From NCBI RefSeq assembly GCF_003148495.1, contig NZ_QGGH01000002.1, forward strand, positions 620,001-684,000: a DNA stretch of 64,000 bases. The letters run 5' to 3'. This DNA is from Mesorhizobium loti. Its GTDB lineage: Bacteria > Pseudomonadota > Alphaproteobacteria > Rhizobiales > Rhizobiaceae. Shown in pieces: positions 52,364 through 61,297 of the stretch (position 1 is its first letter; every line of letters begins with the position of its first letter). The translations under genes were made by a program, and so were the position numbers. The notes below the pieces were generated by a model that was not told the origin of the DNA, searched no databases, and saw only the letters and a program-made list of their open reading frames with translations.

Positions 52364-53780
52364 CTCGGAACCGCTCAAACCAACCGCAAGGGCGCCGCTT
52401 TCGCTGCGTTTGTGGCCGCGTTCGCTGACGTTCCGCGTCATCGCCTTTTCCACGGTCTGGGCGATTGTGACGCTTGTTGTCATCTTCACCCTGATCACCA
52501 CGCTCTACCGCCAGGCCAGCGAGCGCGGCTTCGACAGCCTGCTTTCGGCGCATCTGTTCAATCTGATCGGCTCCATCGGCATTTCCGACAGCGGTGCGCT
52601 GACCGGCGCGCCCGACCTCGGCGACCTCCGGTTCTCGGAGCCGAATTCGGGCTGGTACTGGTCGGTGGAGCCCGCGTCGGAAGGCGTGCATGGCGATCTT
52701 CACTCGTCGTCGATGACCACGACGATTCCATCGCCAAGCGTCGCCGATGTGCCGTTCAACGCCAGCTTCCAGCGCAGCTATGCGGCCGAAGGCATCGATG
52801 GCGAACAACTCGAAGTGTTCGAGAGCGAATTCGTTCTCGACTCCAAGAACCGCGCCGCGCGTTTCCGCGTCATGGGCAACCAGAGCGAACTCGAGCAGGA
52901 GATCGCCACCTTCCAGCGCCGCCTGCTGACCTATCTCAGCCTGTTCGGCATCGGTATGATCGCCATCAACGCGATCGCCATCCTGCTCGGCCTGCAGCCG
53001 CTGCGCCGGGTCAGAAACGCGCTCGCCATGGTGCGCGAGGGCACCGCGCAGCGGCTCGACGGCCGTTTCCCGGCCGAGATAGAACCGCTTGCCAACGAAA
53101 CCAATGCGTTGATCGAAAACAACAGGCGCATCGTCGAGCGGTCGCGAACCCAGGTCGGCAATCTCGCCCATTCGCTGAAGACGCCGCTGGCGGTGCTGCT
53201 CAACGAGGGCCGGGCGCTTGGCGGCGCCAAGGGACAGCTGATTGCCGAACAGGCCGCTTCCATGCAGAAGCAGGTTGAGCACTATCTGCAGCGCGCCCGT
53301 GTCGCGGCGCAACGCGACAGTGTCGTCTACCGCACACCGGTGACGCCGCTGGTGCAGCGCATGGTGCGGGTTCTGCAGAAGCTCAATCCGCAGACAAACC
53401 TGTCGCTGTCGCTGCCGGCGACCGAAATCGTCTTCGCCGGCGAGCGCGAGGACCTTGAGGAATTGCTGGGCAATCTTCTCGAAAACGCGATGAAATGGGC
53501 AAAGAGTTCGGTGTTGGTCTCGGTCGTGCCTTCGACCGGCAAGGACGATCCGGCCAGCCTGTTCGAGATCAGCATCGAGGATGACGGCCCGGGCATTCCC
53601 GAGGACAAGGCGCGCGATGCGCTGAAGCGCGGACGGCGTCTGGACGAGACGAAGCCCGGAACAGGACTGGGGCTGGCCATTGTCGCCGACCTCGTCAACG
53701 AGTATGGAGGCGTCCTGGCGCTCGAACGGTCCGGCATGGGCGGATTGAAGGCGGTGGTGCGATTGCGGAGCCTTCAGTGA
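52347..53780 (+). CDS. feuQ: sensor histidine kinase FeuQ
   Basis: A 477-residue inner-membrane kinase: membrane segments at about 33-53 and 195-216, a periplasmic sensor of about 140 residues between them, HAMP-like linker, H-box with His275 in NLAHSLKTP, and an ATPase domain (LLGNLLENAMKWAK, DDGPGIPED, GTGLGLAIVADLV). The start is GTG at 52347, within feuP. FeuN would act on the periplasmic loop. A PhoQ-like kinase is an alternative label for the same family. Confidence 0.9.
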   Translation: MSRRRNSEPLKPTARAPLSLRLWPRSLTFRVIAFSTVWAIVTLVVIFTLITTLYRQASERGFDSLLSAHLFNLIGSIGISDSGALTGAPDLGDLRFSEPNSGWYWSVEPASEGVHGDLHSSSMTTTIPSPSVADVPFNASFQRSYAAEGIDGEQLEVFESEFVLDSKNRAARFRVMGNQSELEQEIATFQRRLLTYLSLFGIGMIAINAIAILLGLQPLRRVRNALAMVREGTAQRLDGRFPAEIEPLANETNALIENNRRIVERSRTQVGNLAHSLKTPLAVLLNEGRALGGAKGQLIAEQAASMQKQVEHYLQRARVAAQRDSVVYRTPVTPLVQRMVRVLQKLNPQTNLSLSLPATEIVFAGEREDLEELLGNLLENAMKWAKSSVLVSVVPSTGKDDPASLFEISIEDDGPGIPEDKARDALKRGRRLDETKPGTGLGLAIVADLVNEYGGVLALERSGMGGLKAVVRLRSLQ

Positions 53781-53968
53781 TGTTCACCAGGGCCAATCGA
53801 CATCGAGGGACGGGAGATGTTATTGGCGGCATGTCGATTGGTCCCGAAGCGGCCGGCAGCGGCCAAATTTCCGACAAATATCAATACTATGGCCACGCTG
53901 ACTTCTCCGATGACGCGGCCCCCGGCGCATCCATGGCAGGCTCCAACTCAAGAAAACCGGTTGTTGGC

Positions 53969-54406
53969 ATGAAGATTCGCGTCGCCCTTGTTTCCGCATT
54001 GCTGGCCGTTTCCGGCTGCACCACCTTGAGCGGCAAGGCCCCTACCGTAACGCCGACACCGGCCTCGACGCCTCCTTCCAGCGGCAAGGTGACCACGACG
54101 ATCATTTCGGCGATGGGCGGCGGCCTCGTCAGTGGATCGATCGGCGCCGGCCTCAGCGAGGCGGAAAAGCGCAGTGCGCTGGAGGCTGAATACAAGGCGC
54201 TCGAATATACGACCAGCGGCCAGAAGGTGACGTGGAAGGGCGCCCAGGCTTCGCGCTACGGCGAGGTGGTTCCGGCACAGCCCTATCGCGTCGGTTCGCA
54301 GGACTGCCGCCAGTACACGCAGACGGTGTTCACCGGCGGGGCCGGGGTCACGGCGCGTGGAACCGCTTGCCGCAACGCCGACGGCAGCTGGACGCCGCTG
54401 ACCTGA
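53969..54406 (+). CDS. surface-antigen-like lipoprotein
   Basis: A 145-residue lipoprotein: signal with lipobox VSGC (Cys18), Pro/Thr-rich spacer, a glycine-rich hydrophobic stretch (ISAMGGGLVSGSIGAGLS) and a C-terminal SH3-like tail with CRQYTQTVFTGG and GTACRNADGSW, as in the 17-kDa surface antigen family. It should sit in the outer membrane. The ATG at 53969 starts the lipoprotein signal; the frame opening at 53777 would hide it. It lies between feuQ and ccmI, same strand, and may belong to the FeuP regulon. Confidence 0.85.
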   Translation: MKIRVALVSALLAVSGCTTLSGKAPTVTPTPASTPPSSGKVTTTIISAMGGGLVSGSIGAGLSEAEKRSALEAEYKALEYTTSGQKVTWKGAQASRYGEVVPAQPYRVGSQDCRQYTQTVFTGGAGVTARGTACRNADGSWTPLT

Positions 54407-54533
54407 CAGTCAATCGGAGCTGGTTGGTATCCGGCCGGTTGATGTCGATCAAGGACATGCGGCGCACCTGCCGTCAAAGCGTCGCAGGAAACCTGTGTTG
54501 GCACGGCAGAGCTCTGTCGTTATTGGAAGAACC

Positions 54534-55673
54534 ATGCTGTTCTGGGTCATAGCCGCAATTCTCACGCTGGGTGCAAGCTTGGCGGTGCTGCTGCCACTGG
54601 CCGCCAGCTCGAAGGGCGCGTCGTCGAGCGGTGATCACGATCTCGAAGTTTATCGCGACCAGTTGTCCGAGCTTGACCGGGACGCCGCGCGTGGCTTGAT
54701 CCAGCCGGCGGACGCCGCCGAGGCCCGCGCCGAGATCGCTCGCCGCATCCTTCGCCTTGACAATGCGGGTACGGCAGGCGGCGGATCTGTTGGGCGAGCG
54801 TCGGTCGCGGCAAGGCTGGTGGCAACCGCAGCCGTGTTGGCTGTTCCGCTGGTCAGCTGGGGCCTCTATGTCAAGCTCGGCTCTCCTGATCTGCCATCGC
54901 AACCGCTCAGCGAACGGTTGGCCAAGAATCCGGCCGACAGTTCGGTCGACGAACTGGTGGCGCGGGCCGAAGCCCATCTGGCCGCCAATCCTGCCGATGG
55001 CAGGGGTTGGGATGTGCTCGCACCGGTCTATCTGCGCATGCAGCGCTTTTCCGACGCGGCGGCAGCCTATCGCAACGCCATTCGCCTCGATGGCGACAGC
55101 GCTGTTCGCCAGGCCGGTCTCGGCGAGGCAATCGCCAGCGCGGCAGGCGGCATTGTCTCGGCCGATGCACAGGATGCCTTCGAGGCGGCCTTGAAGCTCG
55201 ATCCGGCCAATGCGAAGGCCAGTTTCTACTTGGCCATGGCGCTGGCGCAGGAGGGCCGAACCAAGGAAGCAGTCACTGCCTGGCAGGCGATGCTCGGCAA
55301 GCTGCCGCCGGAGTCGCCATGGCGCGGTGCATTCGAGCAGGCGCTGGCCAAATCCGGCAGCCCCGAAGTCGCTTCCGGCGGCACCACCAACGGGCCCGAT
55401 GCCGGCGATATCGACGCCGCATCCTCGATGTCGCCGCAGGATCGGGAAGCCATGATCAACACCATGGTCGCCGGCCTCGACGACAAACTGCGACAAAATC
55501 CGCGTGACGCGGAAGGATGGATGCGGCTTGTTCGTTCTTACGTCGTGCTGGGCAAGGTCGATCAGGCGCGTGAGGCGCTCGGTCGTGCCATTGCCGTCTT
55601 CGGAGCCGATAGTAACGAGGCGAAAAAATTCACCGCCGTTGCCGCCTCGCTTGGCCTGACGGCGACGGAGTAG
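54534..55673 (+). CDS. ccmI: cytochrome c biogenesis protein CcmI/CycH
   Basis: A 379-residue protein with an N-terminal membrane segment (1-22), a cytoplasmic loop (LEVYRDQLSELDRDAARGLI), a second segment near 95-112 and a periplasmic TPR domain (about 140-280). CcmI presents apocytochrome c to the haem lyase CcmF-CcmH. It opens the operon ccmI-ccmE-ccmF-ccmH. The C-terminal extension with DREAMINTMVAGLDDKL is usual in rhizobial CycH. Confidence 0.93.
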   Translation: MLFWVIAAILTLGASLAVLLPLAASSKGASSSGDHDLEVYRDQLSELDRDAARGLIQPADAAEARAEIARRILRLDNAGTAGGGSVGRASVAARLVATAAVLAVPLVSWGLYVKLGSPDLPSQPLSERLAKNPADSSVDELVARAEAHLAANPADGRGWDVLAPVYLRMQRFSDAAAAYRNAIRLDGDSAVRQAGLGEAIASAAGGIVSADAQDAFEAALKLDPANAKASFYLAMALAQEGRTKEAVTAWQAMLGKLPPESPWRGAFEQALAKSGSPEVASGGTTNGPDAGDIDAASSMSPQDREAMINTMVAGLDDKLRQNPRDAEGWMRLVRSYVVLGKVDQAREALGRAIAVFGADSNEAKKFTAVAASLGLTATE

Positions 55674-55681
55674 AGACAGAC

Positions 55682-56125
55682 ATGACGCGCAAACAGAAAC
55701 GATTGTCGGTGATCGCGGGCGGGCTGGCTTTCCTGGGCGCGGCCACCGGGCTGACCTTCTATGCGCTTGGCCAGAAGGCGTCCTATTTCTACATGCCGGT
55801 CGACCTCACCACCGCCAGCGTCATGCCTGGCCAGCGTATCAGGCTGGGCGGATTGGTTGAAAAAGGCACGATCCAGCGCGGGCAGGGGGCGATGGTTGGC
55901 TTTTCGGTCACCGACACGCACAAATCGGTCAAGGTCACCTATACCGGCATCCTGCCCGATCTTTTCCGTGAAGAGCAGGGCGTCATCACCGAAGGCACGT
56001 TCGGCCCGGATGGCGTCTTTGTTGCCGACAGCGTGCTCGCCAAGCATGATGAGCGCTACATGCCCAAGGAAGTGGCCGATGGCCTCAAAGCCAAGGGCGT
56101 CTGGCAGGAGAGCAAGAGTGAATAG
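55682..56125 (+). CDS. ccmE: haem chaperone CcmE/CycJ
   Basis: A 147-residue periplasmic protein anchored by an N-terminal segment (about 8-28), with an OB-fold (YMPVDLTTASVMPGQRIRLGG). The covalent haem ligand is His122 in AKHDERYMPKE, with Tyr126 nearby. It carries haem to CcmF. The gene starts 8 bases after ccmI. Confidence 0.96.
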   Translation: MTRKQKRLSVIAGGLAFLGAATGLTFYALGQKASYFYMPVDLTTASVMPGQRIRLGGLVEKGTIQRGQGAMVGFSVTDTHKSVKVTYTGILPDLFREEQGVITEGTFGPDGVFVADSVLAKHDERYMPKEVADGLKAKGVWQESKSE

Positions 56126-56148
56126 CTCTGGCAGGAGAGCAACAGTCC

Positions 56149-58140
56149 ATGGTTGAAACCGGACATTTCGCCCTGGTGCTGGCGTTTGCGCTTTCGCTGG
56201 TGCAGACGTTTGTGCCGCTGTTTGGCGCCCGCCTGAACAACCAGCGCCTGATGGCCGTCGGCGGGCCGGTCGCGGTCACCGGCTTTGCCTTAACGGCGCT
56301 GTCCTTCGCAGCACTTGCGAGTGCTTATGCAAGCTCCGACTTCTCGGTGGCGAGCGTGTGGGAAAATTCGCATTCGCTGCAGCCATTGATCTACAAGATC
56401 ACCGGAACCTGGGGCAATCATGAAGGCTCGATGCTGCTCTGGGTGCTGATCCTGACCTTCTTCGGCGCGCTTGTCGCCGCCTTCGGCTCCAATCTGCCGG
56501 CGACGTTGCGCGCCAACGTGCTTGCGGTGCAGGGCGCGATCGGCGCCGCCTTCTTCCTGTTTATCCTGGCGACCTCCAATCCGTTCATCCGGCTCAATCC
56601 GGCGCCGATCGAAGGCCGCGACCTCAACCCGATCCTGCAGGACCTAGGCCTCGCCATTCACCCGCCGTTTCTCTATCTCGGCTATGTCGGCTTCTCGATC
56701 TGCTTTTCCTTCTCGGTCGCCGCCCTCATCGAAGGGCGCATCGATGCATCCTGGGCACGCTGGGTGCGGCCGTGGACACTGGTCGCCTGGATGTTCCTGA
56801 CCGGCGGCATCGCCATGGGATCGTACTGGGCCTACTACGAGCTCGGCTGGGGCGGTTTCTGGTTCTGGGATCCAGTCGAGAACGCCTCCTTCATGCCGTG
56901 GCTGGCAGGCACCGCGCTGCTCCATTCGGCCATCGTCATGGAAAAGCGCTCGGCGCTGAAGATCTGGACGCTGCTGCTCGCCATCCTGACCTTTTCGCTG
57001 TCGCTGCTCGGCACCTTCCTGGTGCGCTCGGGCGTCTTGACCTCGGTGCACGCCTTCGCCACCGATCCGACGCGCGGCGTCTTCATCCTGTGCATCCTGA
57101 CGCTGTTCATCGGCGGCTCGCTGGCACTATTTGCGCTGCGCGCCTCCAGGCTGACGGCCGGCGGCCTGTTCCATCCGATTTCGCGCGAAGGCGCGCTCGT
57201 GCTCAACAATCTGTTCCTGACCACGGCGACCGCGACTGTGCTAGTCGGCACGCTCTATCCGCTGGCCGTCGAAGCCTTTTCAGCCGACAAGATCTCTGTC
57301 GGAGCGCCATTCTTCAATCTGACTTTCGGACCGCTGATGGTGCCGCTGCTGCTGGTGGTTCCGTTTGGGCCGCTGCTGGCCTGGAAGCGCGGCGATGTCT
57401 TCGCCGTCGCGCAACGCCTGATGGTGGCGTTCGCCGCGGCCCTCCTGGCGACGCTTGTCACCGCTTTGTTCATCGATGGCGCCTCGGTGTTTGCAGCCCT
57501 GGGCGTCGGCCTTGCCGTCTGGCTGATCCTCGGCGCGCTTACCGACCTCGCCGTCAAATCTGGGGTCGGCAATGTTGCCGCGAGGATCATGGTCAAGCGC
57601 TTGCTCGGCCTGCCGCGTTCGGTCTTTGGCACCGCCTTCGCCCACCTTGGGCTTGGGCTGACCACGCTCGGCATCGTCGGCACGCTTTGCTTCGGCACCG
57701 AAAAGATACTGTCGATGCATGCCGGCGAGACCGTCGAACTGTCCGGCCATACGCTGCGTTTCGTCGGGCTCTATCCGGCCCAGGGACCGAACTACGCCGA
57801 GGATCGTGGCCGCTTCGAATTGATAGGCGTCAGCGGCAGTCCTGTCGGTGAGATCAGCTCCGCCAAGCGGTTTTATCCGGTGCGGCAGATGACGACGACG
57901 GAATCCGGCATCAGGACGATCGGCTTCTCGCAGCTCTACATTTCGCTCGGCGACGAGGGCAAAGACGGTTCCGTCGTGGTGCGTCTGTGGTGGAAGCCGC
58001 TGGTGACGTTGATCTGGGGTGGCGGCCTGATGATGATGGCGGGCGCGGCGATGTCGCTGATGGACCGGCGCCTGCGCGTCGGTGCGCCGTCGCGGCGGCG
58101 CAAGCAGGCGAGCGCGGTGACGTCCGCAGGCCTGCCATGA
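56149..58140 (+). CDS. ccmF: cytochrome c haem lyase subunit CcmF/CycK
   Basis: A 663-residue polytopic membrane protein. The WWD haem-handling motif is WGGFWFWDPVENASFMPW, near residues 227-244; GSMLLWVLILTFFGA, HPPFLYLGYVGFS and the conserved histidines are present. It attaches haem to apocytochromes with CcmH and CcmI. It starts 23 bases after ccmE and overlaps ccmH by four bases. Confidence 0.97.
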   Translation: MVETGHFALVLAFALSLVQTFVPLFGARLNNQRLMAVGGPVAVTGFALTALSFAALASAYASSDFSVASVWENSHSLQPLIYKITGTWGNHEGSMLLWVLILTFFGALVAAFGSNLPATLRANVLAVQGAIGAAFFLFILATSNPFIRLNPAPIEGRDLNPILQDLGLAIHPPFLYLGYVGFSICFSFSVAALIEGRIDASWARWVRPWTLVAWMFLTGGIAMGSYWAYYELGWGGFWFWDPVENASFMPWLAGTALLHSAIVMEKRSALKIWTLLLAILTFSLSLLGTFLVRSGVLTSVHAFATDPTRGVFILCILTLFIGGSLALFALRASRLTAGGLFHPISREGALVLNNLFLTTATATVLVGTLYPLAVEAFSADKISVGAPFFNLTFGPLMVPLLLVVPFGPLLAWKRGDVFAVAQRLMVAFAAALLATLVTALFIDGASVFAALGVGLAVWLILGALTDLAVKSGVGNVAARIMVKRLLGLPRSVFGTAFAHLGLGLTTLGIVGTLCFGTEKILSMHAGETVELSGHTLRFVGLYPAQGPNYAEDRGRFELIGVSGSPVGEISSAKRFYPVRQMTTTESGIRTIGFSQLYISLGDEGKDGSVVVRLWWKPLVTLIWGGGLMMMAGAAMSLMDRRLRVGAPSRRRKQASAVTSAGLP

Positions 58141-58604
58141 ACGCACGGTTTTCGCTGACCTCGATTGTCCTGCTGCTGGCACTGTTCTTTGCCGGCACCG
58201 CCTTGGCGGTGAAGCCTGACGAGATGCTGCCTGATCCGGCGCTGGAGGCGCGGGCGCGGGCGCTGTCGGAAGGCTTGCGCTGCATGGTCTGCCAGAACCA
58301 GTCGATCGACGAATCCGACGCCGACCTTGCCCGTGACCTGCGCATCCTTGTACGTCAGCGCCTCGTTGCCGGCGATACCGACCAGCAGGTGATGGATTAC
58401 GTGGTTTCGCGTTACGGCGAGTTCGTACTGCTGAAGCCGCGTTTCGACCTGCGCAATGCGTTGCTTTGGGGCACGCCTGTCCTGCTCTTGCTGGTTGGCG
58501 GCGTTTTCATCGTGCTGACCGCGCGGTCGCGCCGCACGCTCGCGACAAAATCCCTGTCCGCCGAAGAGCAGGCCTCGTTGGACGCCATATTGCGCCGCGA
58601 CTGA
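58137..58604 (+). CDS. ccmH: cytochrome c maturation thiol protein CcmH/CycL
   Basis: A 155-residue protein with a signal peptide, the redox pair RCMVCQ (Cys49, Cys52) in a three-helix periplasmic domain, and one C-terminal membrane segment (about 118-138). It keeps the CXXCH cysteines of apocytochrome c reduced. The ATGA overlap with ccmF couples translation. Last gene of the ccm operon; degP follows after 132 bases. Confidence 0.96.
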   Translation: MNARFSLTSIVLLLALFFAGTALAVKPDEMLPDPALEARARALSEGLRCMVCQNQSIDESDADLARDLRILVRQRLVAGDTDQQVMDYVVSRYGEFVLLKPRFDLRNALLWGTPVLLLLVGGVFIVLTARSRRTLATKSLSAEEQASLDAILRRD

Positions 58605-58736
58605 CGACCGCCGTCACCCTCCAAACATTACCAAAGTTTCATGCGTCGGAAATGGCGCGGTAATGTGCGCCGCTCTAATTCTCTTTTCCTGAGGATGCCG
58701 ATCAAGCAGCGTCCGTTGAAAGAGGATAAGAAATCC

Positions 58737-60290
58737 ATGAATATTGCCCCCAATTCATATTCCGTCACCCGCAAGCGTCTCATGGCTGCCGTCGCGTCCA
58801 TCGCCGTGGCCGGTGCTATCGGCGTCGGCGCGCTGACCAGTGGAACCAGCCCTGTTCTGGCTGACGCCGTGCGCGTCGAGGCGCCGCAGGTGCCGGGCTT
58901 CGCCGATGTCGTCGAGCGCGTTTCTCCTGCCGTCGTCAGCGTCAAGGTCAAGGCCAAGATCCAGCCCGCGGCCGATGACGGCTCGGACCAGGGCGACGAT
59001 CCGGACGGCATGAACAACATGCCCGACAATCCGCAGCTGCGCCGCTTCTTCAAGGAATTCCGTGGCTTTGGCGACCAGAACGGCCAGGGTGGCGGCAACC
59101 GCCGCTTCAACCACCGCGATCACAACAACGACCAGCCGCGGCCGGTTGCTCAGGGCTCCGGCTTCTTCATCTCCGATGACGGCTATCTCGTCACCAACAA
59201 CCACGTCGTTTCGGAAGGCTCGGCCTTCACCGTGGTGATGAATGACGGCAAGGAACTCGACGCCAAGCTGATCGGCACCGACCCGCGCACCGATCTCGCC
59301 GTGTTGAAGGTCGATGGCGTCGGCAAGTTCACCTATGTCGACTTCGCCGACGATTCCAAGGTTCGCGTCGGTGACTGGGTGGTGGCCGTCGGCAATCCGT
59401 TCGGCCTCGGCGGCACCGTCACTGCCGGCATCGTCTCGGCCCGTGGCCGCGACATCGGCGCCGGCCCTTACGACGACTTCATCCAGATCGACGCTTCGGT
59501 CAACCGCGGCAATTCGGGTGGCCCGACCTTCAACCTCAACGGTCAGGTCGTCGGCATCAACACCGCGATCTTCTCGCCGTCCGGCGGCAGCGTCGGCATC
59601 GCCTTCGACATTCCCGCTTCGACCGCCAAGCAGGTCGTTCAGGACCTGATGAAGAGCGGTTCCGTGCAGCGCGGCTGGCTCGGTGTCGAAATCCAGCCGG
59701 TCACTTCCGACATCGCTGAGTCGCTCGGTCTGAAGTCCAACAACGGCGCGCTGGTTTCCAGCGCCCAGGACAACGGCCCAGGAAAGAAGGCCGGTATCAC
59801 GGCCGGCGACGTGATCACCCAGGTCGAAGGCAAGGACGTTGCTTCGCCGAAGGAACTGGCCCGGCTGATCGGCGCCTATTCGCCTGGCAAGTCGGTCGAT
59901 GTCACCGTGTGGCGCGACGGCAAGAGCCAGACGGTCAAGGTCGATCTCGGCACGTTGCCCTCAAGCGACAAGCAGGCGTCTGCCGACCAGCCGCAGCCCG
60001 CCGCTCCGGCCAAGCCAGATTCGCTCGCTGATCTCGGCCTGACCGTTACCAAGTCCGAAAACGGCAAGGGGCTGGTGGTGACCGATGTCGACCCCGACAG
60101 CGACGCCGCCGATCGCGGCATCCAGCCCGGTGACATCATCACGTCGGTCAATTCGAACGAAGTGAACGGCATCGAAGACGTCACCAAGGCGATGGCCGAA
60201 GCAGTCAAATCCGGCCGCAAGGCAGTGCTGATGCAGATCACCCACGACGACGCCAATCGTTTCGTCGCGCTGCCCGTCGCCAAGGGCTGA
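58737..60290 (+). CDS. degP: periplasmic serine protease DegP/HtrA (Do family)
   Basis: A 517-residue periplasmic protease-chaperone. Signal peptide to about residue 43 (VLADA), an Asn/Gly/His-rich insert (80-135), trypsin-like domain with His156 (TNNHV), Asp186 (DPRTDLAV) and Ser260 (NRGNSGGP), then two PDZ domains (about 290-390 and 420-510). The ATG at 58737 follows AGAGGATAAG; upstream in-frame ATGs at 58641 and 58695 would spoil the signal. It degrades misfolded envelope proteins and probably belongs to the envelope-stress group here. Confidence 0.95.
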   Translation: MNIAPNSYSVTRKRLMAAVASIAVAGAIGVGALTSGTSPVLADAVRVEAPQVPGFADVVERVSPAVVSVKVKAKIQPAADDGSDQGDDPDGMNNMPDNPQLRRFFKEFRGFGDQNGQGGGNRRFNHRDHNNDQPRPVAQGSGFFISDDGYLVTNNHVVSEGSAFTVVMNDGKELDAKLIGTDPRTDLAVLKVDGVGKFTYVDFADDSKVRVGDWVVAVGNPFGLGGTVTAGIVSARGRDIGAGPYDDFIQIDASVNRGNSGGPTFNLNGQVVGINTAIFSPSGGSVGIAFDIPASTAKQVVQDLMKSGSVQRGWLGVEIQPVTSDIAESLGLKSNNGALVSSAQDNGPGKKAGITAGDVITQVEGKDVASPKELARLIGAYSPGKSVDVTVWRDGKSQTVKVDLGTLPSSDKQASADQPQPAAPAKPDSLADLGLTVTKSENGKGLVVTDVDPDSDAADRGIQPGDIITSVNSNEVNGIEDVTKAMAEAVKSGRKAVLMQITHDDANRFVALPVAKG

Positions 60291-60389
60291 CGCTGGCTCC
60301 GGAACCGGAGTTCGGTTTCGGAAGCTGTTCGACTTTTCCAGTGCGGCAGTTTCAAACACCCCCGAGCCGCCGCACGGGAAAGCATGGAG

Positions 60390-60417
60390 GAGCGCGCGTT
60401 AGTCAGTCATCGCGCTC
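60390..60417 (+). terminator. inverted repeat after degP
   Basis: Perfect 7-bp arms GAGCGCG (60390-60396) and CGCGCTC (60411-60417) with a 14-base loop. Confidence 0.4.
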
Positions 60418-60424
60418 TCCCCCG

Positions 60425-60456
60425 GCGGCAGCGGGCCTCCTATCGCCCGCTGCCGC
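60425..60456 (+). terminator. strong hairpin after degP
   Basis: Perfect 12-bp stem GCGGCAGCGGGC (60425-60436) / GCCCGCTGCCGC (60445-60456) with an eight-base loop. No T tract, so it may act as a factor-assisted terminator or stabiliser. Confidence 0.6.
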
Positions 60457-60615
60457 ACAATTCAAAAGCGCTTCTGCGGTCTGACGCAACAACATCGGGA
60501 GCGAGGACTTATCGCGCACGGCTTCGGATGATCTTGATCGCGATGCGCTTTGGCAAAGGCCACAATGCAGATGTCTGCCACTCAACCTTCCGGCGAAATC
60601 GCGTATAACAGCCCT

Positions 60616-61290
60616 ATGAAGATTCTCGTCATAGAAGACGATCGCGAGGCTGCGGATTACTTGCAGAAAGCCTTTACCGAGGCCGGTCACACCGCGCATG
60701 TCGCCGGTGACGGCGAAACCGGCTTCGCGCTCGCCGATGCCGGCGACTACGACGTGATGGTCATCGACCGGATGATGCCGCGTCGCGACGGCCTGTCGGT
60801 CATCGCCGGTCTGAGATCCAGGGGCAACACGACGCCGGTGCTGATCCTGTCGGCGCTCGGCGAGGTCGATGACAGGGTCACCGGCCTCCGCGCCGGCGGC
60901 GACGACTATCTGACCAAGCCCTATGCCTTCTCCGAGCTTCTGGCCCGCGTCGAGGTGCTGAACCGTCGCGCCAGCGCCAAGGAAGCGGAAACCGTCTACC
61001 GCGTCGGCGATCTCGAACTCGACAGGCTGTCGCATTCGGTGCGTCGTGCGGCACGCGAGATCACGCTGCAGCCGCGTGAATTCCGCCTGCTCGAATATCT
61101 CATGCGTCATGCCGGCCAGGTGGTGACGCGCACTATGCTGCTCGAAAATGTCTGGGACTATCATTTCGATCCGCAGACCAATGTCATCGACGTCCATGTC
61201 TCGCGACTGCGCGGCAAGATCGAGAAGGGCTTCGACAAGCCCATCCTGCACACGGTTCGCGGCGCCGGCTATATGCTGAAGAGCGGCTAG
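60616..61290 (+). CDS. OmpR-family response regulator
   Basis: A 224-residue regulator: receiver domain (Asp8-Asp9, phospho-acceptor Asp51 in MVIDRMMPRRDG, Lys in YLTKPY) and winged-helix output domain ending VRGAGYMLKSG. It pairs with the kinase starting 7 bases downstream. Together they sit between degP and glnE, as in Sinorhizobium; targets unknown, copper or envelope stress being common for this subgroup. The ATG at 60616 gives the canonical MKILVIEDD start. Confidence 0.93.
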   Translation: MKILVIEDDREAADYLQKAFTEAGHTAHVAGDGETGFALADAGDYDVMVIDRMMPRRDGLSVIAGLRSRGNTTPVLILSALGEVDDRVTGLRAGGDDYLTKPYAFSELLARVEVLNRRASAKEAETVYRVGDLELDRLSHSVRRAAREITLQPREFRLLEYLMRHAGQVVTRTMLLENVWDYHFDPQTNVIDVHVSRLRGKIEKGFDKPILHTVRGAGYMLKSG

Positions 61291-61297
61291 CAGCAGC

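Larger units (their letters stand above)
60291..60615. other. 325-bp region between degP and the two-component genes
   Basis: Holds two inverted repeats (60390-60417 and 60425-60456) that probably end degP transcription, followed by about 150 bases likely to contain the promoter of the response-regulator gene. No gene seen. Confidence 0.6.
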
